A stretch of DNA of 34,590 nucleotides, taken from Thermodesulfovibrionia bacterium. GTDB lineage: Bacteria; Nitrospirota; Thermodesulfovibrionia; UBA6902. The DNA lies in assembly GCA_947259645.1 (NCBI GenBank), contig CAMYND010000023.1:1-34590 (forward strand), in the 5' to 3' direction. Numbering within the stretch: the first letter of the stretch is position 1; each line of letters starts with the position of its first letter. Shown here piece by piece: positions 31,740-34,590 of the stretch. Under the pieces are notes generated by a model. That model was not told where the DNA came from. It did no database searches and was given only the letters and a program-made list of their open reading frames with translations. Position numbers and translations under genes: made by a program.

Positions 31740-32770
31740 TCGATATCCTTCCAGAGGATCAGTTCATGTGATTTGATATTACGGGATGATCTCTTTCCTA
31801 TCACTGTCTCCATCTCTCCTGGTGACAGACCACTGGCATGTCGTACGAGCTTCAGCATTTCTTCTTTCATGACCGTGCCTCTCGGAATATCAGCTGAGGC
31901 ATAAATGCTCCTCCTCGCCCCGAATCTTTCTCCCATTTCATCTTCTACAGGCCTTTTGATTCCATCCCCGAGGGCTTTTTCAAGGTTTCTGGTCTCTTCC
32001 ACCATTTTCTTGAACTCATCCGGTTCCAGCGCATAGGGGTGGTCAGGCCCCTTCAGTTCTCTGCTCAGCGTTATATGTTTTTCAATTATGGAGCCTCCCA
32101 ATGATACCGCGGCAAGTGGGACTGTCCAGCCGGGCGTGTGGTCTGAGTAACCAACAGGAAGGCCAAATGCTTGTGACATGGTTACCATAGCCCGTATATT
32201 TGAATGCTCAAACCGTGGCGGGTACAATGAGGCGCAATGGAGGACCGCTATCTCTTTAACACCCTCTGACCTGATAAGATGAATTGCCCGCTCCACTTCT
32301 CCAAGATATGCTGCCCCCGTAGAGATAATCATCGGCTTCTGATAGTGAGCGACCTGTTTTAACAGTGGTTCATTTGTAAGATCTCCTGAGGCGATCTTAA
32401 ATGCGGGCACATGAATGGAATCAAGCAGGGCAGCCCTGCCGCTGTCAAAGGGGGCTGATATAAACAGTATCCCCTGTGTATCAGCATACTCCTTAAGCTG
32501 TGCGTGCCATTCTTCCGGAAGGGTCAAGCGCTCTATAACGGGATATGCAGGGTGAGGAACCCACGTTCCATTATCTGCCTTATAGGGATTAAAGAGACCT
32601 TCAGCAGTAAAGGATTGAAACTTTACCGCCTCTGCTCCTGCCTCCCTGGATGCTGCGATGAGCTCCTTAGCCCTTTCGATGCTCCCGTCATGATTAGACC
32701 CGATCTCAGCAATAAAAAAGGCCGGCTCTCCCTTACCAACAGCTCTACTGTCTATATGTATCTTCTCCAT
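31733..32770 (-). CDS. pseI: NeuB-family nonulosonic acid synthase (PseI-like)
   Basis: 345 residues. The TIM-barrel has FFIAEIGSNHDGS, AVKFQSFTAEGL, FKIASGDLTNEPLL, MIISTGAAYLGE and GYSDHTPGW. The phosphate-binding HITLSR is followed by the C-terminal SAF (antifreeze-like) domain (about 285-345, GARRSIYASADIPRGTVM). The enzyme condenses phosphoenolpyruvate with a six-carbon amino sugar to form a nine-carbon acid in the cytosol. PseI, LegI and NeuB cannot be told apart securely by eye; PseI is favoured by the PseG-like gene nearby. It lies three bases after the Gfo/Idh gene, with CAGGTAAGAG upstream. Confidence 0.88.
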   Translation of the reverse strand: MEKIHIDSRAVGKGEPAFFIAEIGSNHDGSIERAKELIAASREAGAEAVKFQSFTAEGLFNPYKADNGTWVPHPAYPVIERLTLPEEWHAQLKEYADTQGILFISAPFDSGRAALLDSIHVPAFKIASGDLTNEPLLKQVAHYQKPMIISTGAAYLGEVERAIHLIRSEGVKEIAVLHCASLYPPRFEHSNIRAMVTMSQAFGLPVGYSDHTPGWTVPLAAVSLGGSIIEKHITLSRELKGPDHPYALEPDEFKKMVEETRNLEKALGDGIKRPVEDEMGERFGARRSIYASADIPRGTVMKEEMLKLVRHASGLSPGEMETVIGKRSSRNIKSHELILWKDIEC

Positions 32771-32773
32771 CTC

Positions 32774-33841
32774 TTACCTGCTCAACACCTTGAGCGTTTT
32801 ATCTTCCATTGGAAGCAAAACCCTTTCTCCACTATTTCTGTCTGATTGATGAACAGCAAGGGCGATTTCAAGGGCAGCCCTGCCGTCTTCTGCTGTGCTC
32901 ATGTTGCTGGCTCTTCCCTCTATAGCGTCAAGAAGATTGTTCGCCGCCTCTGTCCAGATGTTTTTTGATTTATCAGCAACAACCTCTTGCCTCTGGAGCT
33001 CAATAAGCCCGCTCTCTGTAGGGCTTTCTCTCGCGCAATAAACCTCAAGCAGTCTGTTTCCGATCTTTATCCTGCCTTCAGAGCCAATGATGTCAAATTC
33101 AAAAATGAAATACCCCTTGCTGTCGCCATGCACTGTCGCGTAGAGTCCGCTTTTGAAATATATCAGCGCGTATCCGCCGACATCCCGGGTTATCAGCTGG
33201 TCCGCTGAATCAAAGGCATTGTGATGGGAAATAGAGGAATTATCCTCCAGGTGCCCTTCTACCCAATCTGCGTCTCCAAAAAAATACCTGAGTACATCAA
33301 AGGCATGGGTACCTGTATGAAGCATGCTGCCGCTAAAGTGGCATACAGCTGAAATCGGCTCGCCGATTGCGCCCTCTGCTATCAACTTCTTTGCCCGTTG
33401 ATAGTCCGGATCCCATCTTCTCATGTGAGATACAATGATTTCAGCACCATACTGATCAGACAAGCTCACCATCTCATCAGCCTCTCTTAATGATGCTGCA
33501 AAGGCTTTTTCACACCAGATACCTTTTACTCCGGCCCTGATGCAGTCACAGACCATTCGGTATCTCTCATTCGCGTAGGCGCAAATGCTCACGATATCCG
33601 GCTTCTCTTTTTTAAGCATTTCTTCATAGTCATGGTACAGATTCTCAACATGGTACTGCTGCGCAAAATCATGAAGCCTGTCTGACCTGCAATCAGCTGC
33701 AGCCGATATTTCTACTCTCTCGCAGGCCTGGTATGCTCCGGCATGAGAGCAGGGCTTTTCCGGTATGAGTGGGTCGTTGTCAAGAAGCCAGGCTACTCTG
33801 CCACAGCCGATTACTGCAGCTCTGTATCTTTTACTGCTCAT
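32774..33841 (-). CDS. Gfo/Idh/MocA family oxidoreductase
   Basis: 355 residues. The N-terminal Rossmann fold has VIGCGRVA (10-17). The EKP motif that normally ends the NAD domain is EKA here (111-113). The C-terminal domain has GTHAFDVLRYF, with His179 and Asp182 as likely catalytic residues. These enzymes oxidise or reduce a sugar carbon, often preparing a keto group for a DegT aminotransferase; here a DegT gene is directly upstream and overlaps by four bases (ATGA). The substrate is unknown, and this step is not part of the canonical pseudaminic acid route, which uses PseB. Confidence 0.88.
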   Translation of the reverse strand: MSSKRYRAAVIGCGRVAWLLDNDPLIPEKPCSHAGAYQACERVEISAAADCRSDRLHDFAQQYHVENLYHDYEEMLKKEKPDIVSICAYANERYRMVCDCIRAGVKGIWCEKAFAASLREADEMVSLSDQYGAEIIVSHMRRWDPDYQRAKKLIAEGAIGEPISAVCHFSGSMLHTGTHAFDVLRYFFGDADWVEGHLEDNSSISHHNAFDSADQLITRDVGGYALIYFKSGLYATVHGDSKGYFIFEFDIIGSEGRIKIGNRLLEVYCARESPTESGLIELQRQEVVADKSKNIWTEAANNLLDAIEGRASNMSTAEDGRAALEIALAVHQSDRNSGERVLLPMEDKTLKVLSR

Positions 33842-34590
33842 TTTCCGCTCTTACAGGAGCAAAGCTTCAGGGCCTTTGAAAACTCATCTATGACTCGCTC
33901 TCTATCGGGCCTCTCAAGGAGCGTGTGCATTGGCAGTGAAATTGCCCTCTCGAAATACTCTTCTCCATGGGGGCACAGCCCTTCCCTGTAACCCATCTGT
34001 TTATAGTAGGGGAATAAATAGACCGGGATATAATGGACCTGAACACCAATGCCCTGGTCTCTTAAATGTCTGAAAACCTGGTCCCTCATTCCATTCCTTA
34101 ATTGAAGGACATACAGATGCCTGCTGTGATTACCCTGACTATCCGGGGGGAGGATTACCCTGTCTTCCATCTCCATAAAGGCAGTATTGTATTCTTTTGC
34201 AATATCCTCTCTTTTTTCCAGAAACCTGTCGAGTTTTGCCAGCTGGCTTATTCCGAGGGCGCATTGAAGGTCATTCAGCCTGTAGTTATAGCCAAGAACC
34301 TGCATTTCATAATAATAGTCCTCATGGTGCGCAGTGAACCCGGAATTGTCTTTCGTGATACCATGAGTCCTGAGCATCAACAGCCGCTCATACAGTTCTG
34401 GGTCATTGGTTGTTATCATTCCCCCCTCTGCTGTTGTCATATTTTTCAGGGGGTGGAAACTGAATACCGTCATATCTGAATAGCTACAGCTGCCGACTTT
34501 CTCACCCGAAGCATATCTCGCGCCATGAGCGTGGCAGGCGTCTTCTATAATAATCAGTTCGTTCTCATCTGCGATCTTTTTGATTGCCTC
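33838..34590 (-). CDS. DegT/DnrJ/EryC1 aminotransferase, C-terminal part (N-terminus off the window)
   Basis: The frame stays open to the right edge; 250 residues are visible and the N-terminal part is missing. The visible part begins before IIEDACHAHGARY, which corresponds to the PLP-ring-stacking region of the family. It contains the PLP lysine in SFHPLKNMTTAEGGMITT. Sugar aminotransferases of this family include PseC, which makes the 4-amino group of the pseudaminic acid precursor, and the relatives QdtB and WbpE. PseC is a reasonable guess in front of PseI, PseF and PseG homologues, but the adjacent Gfo/Idh gene also fits a WbpB/WbpE-like pair making a 3-amino sugar. The internal ATG at 34473 is not the true start. 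Confidence 0.88.
   Translation of the reverse strand, partial: EAIKKIADENELIIIEDACHAHGARYASGEKVGSCSYSDMTVFSFHPLKNMTTAEGGMITTNDPELYERLLMLRTHGITKDNSGFTAHHEDYYYEMQVLGYNYRLNDLQCALGISQLAKLDRFLEKREDIAKEYNTAFMEMEDRVILPPDSQGNHSRHLYVLQLRNGMRDQVFRHLRDQGIGVQVHYIPVYLFPYYKQMGYREGLCPHGEEYFERAISLPMHTLLERPDRERVIDEFSKALKLCSCKSGK

Noticed and set aside
1-34590. Mobile elements, CRISPR arrays, phage genes or attachment sites, including insertion beside the tRNA
   Set aside because: No transposase, integrase, terminal repeats or regularly spaced repeats were found. The tRNA 3' end, where integration would occur, lies outside the window.

Overview
The window is a motility and flagellin-glycosylation locus of a Gram-negative, flagellated bacterium. 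MotA and MotB are of the stator type that uses a periplasmic OmpA-like peptidoglycan-binding domain. The flagellar set is flagellin, FlaG, FliD, FliS and a FliT-like protein. Three well-formed sigma-28 promoters are readable by eye. Base composition is moderate, with AT-rich intergenic DNA. The gene style (DUF6485 protein, PAS histidine kinase, PilZ protein, TPR-rich glycosyltransferases, B12/radical SAM protein) fits Nitrospirota or Desulfobacterota-like lineages. That placement is an impression, not a proof.

Layout, left to right. The left edge holds the 5' part of a tRNA-Leu(CAA), minus strand, and a small cysteine-rich DUF6485 gene. motA-motB run on the plus strand from a sigma-28 promoter. 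They converge on a minus-strand block that reads flagellin, FlaG, FliD, FliS, FliT-like, response regulator, PilZ protein and REC-PAS histidine kinase. A short accessory block follows at 12.3-14.6 kb: a sulfotransferase and, divergently, a zinc-ribbon methyltransferase. From 34.6 kb down to 14.5 kb lies one long minus-strand, tightly packed operon. In transcription order it holds a DegT aminotransferase (cut by the window edge), Gfo/Idh oxidoreductase, NeuB/PseI-type synthase, SpsF/PseF-type cytidylyltransferase, GSAM-like aminotransferase, aldo/keto reductase, PseG-like hydrolase, methyltransferase, DXS-like transketolase, SDR, ATP-grasp ligase, GH57-like protein, TPR-GT9-like glycosyltransferase, Maf-TPR protein and B12-binding radical SAM protein.

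How it may work together. The right half makes and activates a nonulosonic acid of the pseudaminic/legionaminic class. It also carries enzymes outside the textbook Pse pathway (GSAM-like, AKR, DXS-like, SDR, ATP-grasp, methyltransferases, sulfotransferase) that could decorate it. Two adjacent TPR-bearing glycosyltransferase-type proteins (Maf and FlmG-like) are candidates to place it on the flagellin encoded at 9.8-11.7 kb.

The most interesting non-coding signal is in the leaders of fliD and flagellin. Both genes present their Shine-Dalgarno in the same hexaloop, AAGGAG, closed by a six-pair stem. Both have a second GGA-loop hairpin upstream. These look like paired CsrA-binding sites, which would put filament and cap synthesis under common post-transcriptional control.

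No mobile element, CRISPR array or integration site was seen.
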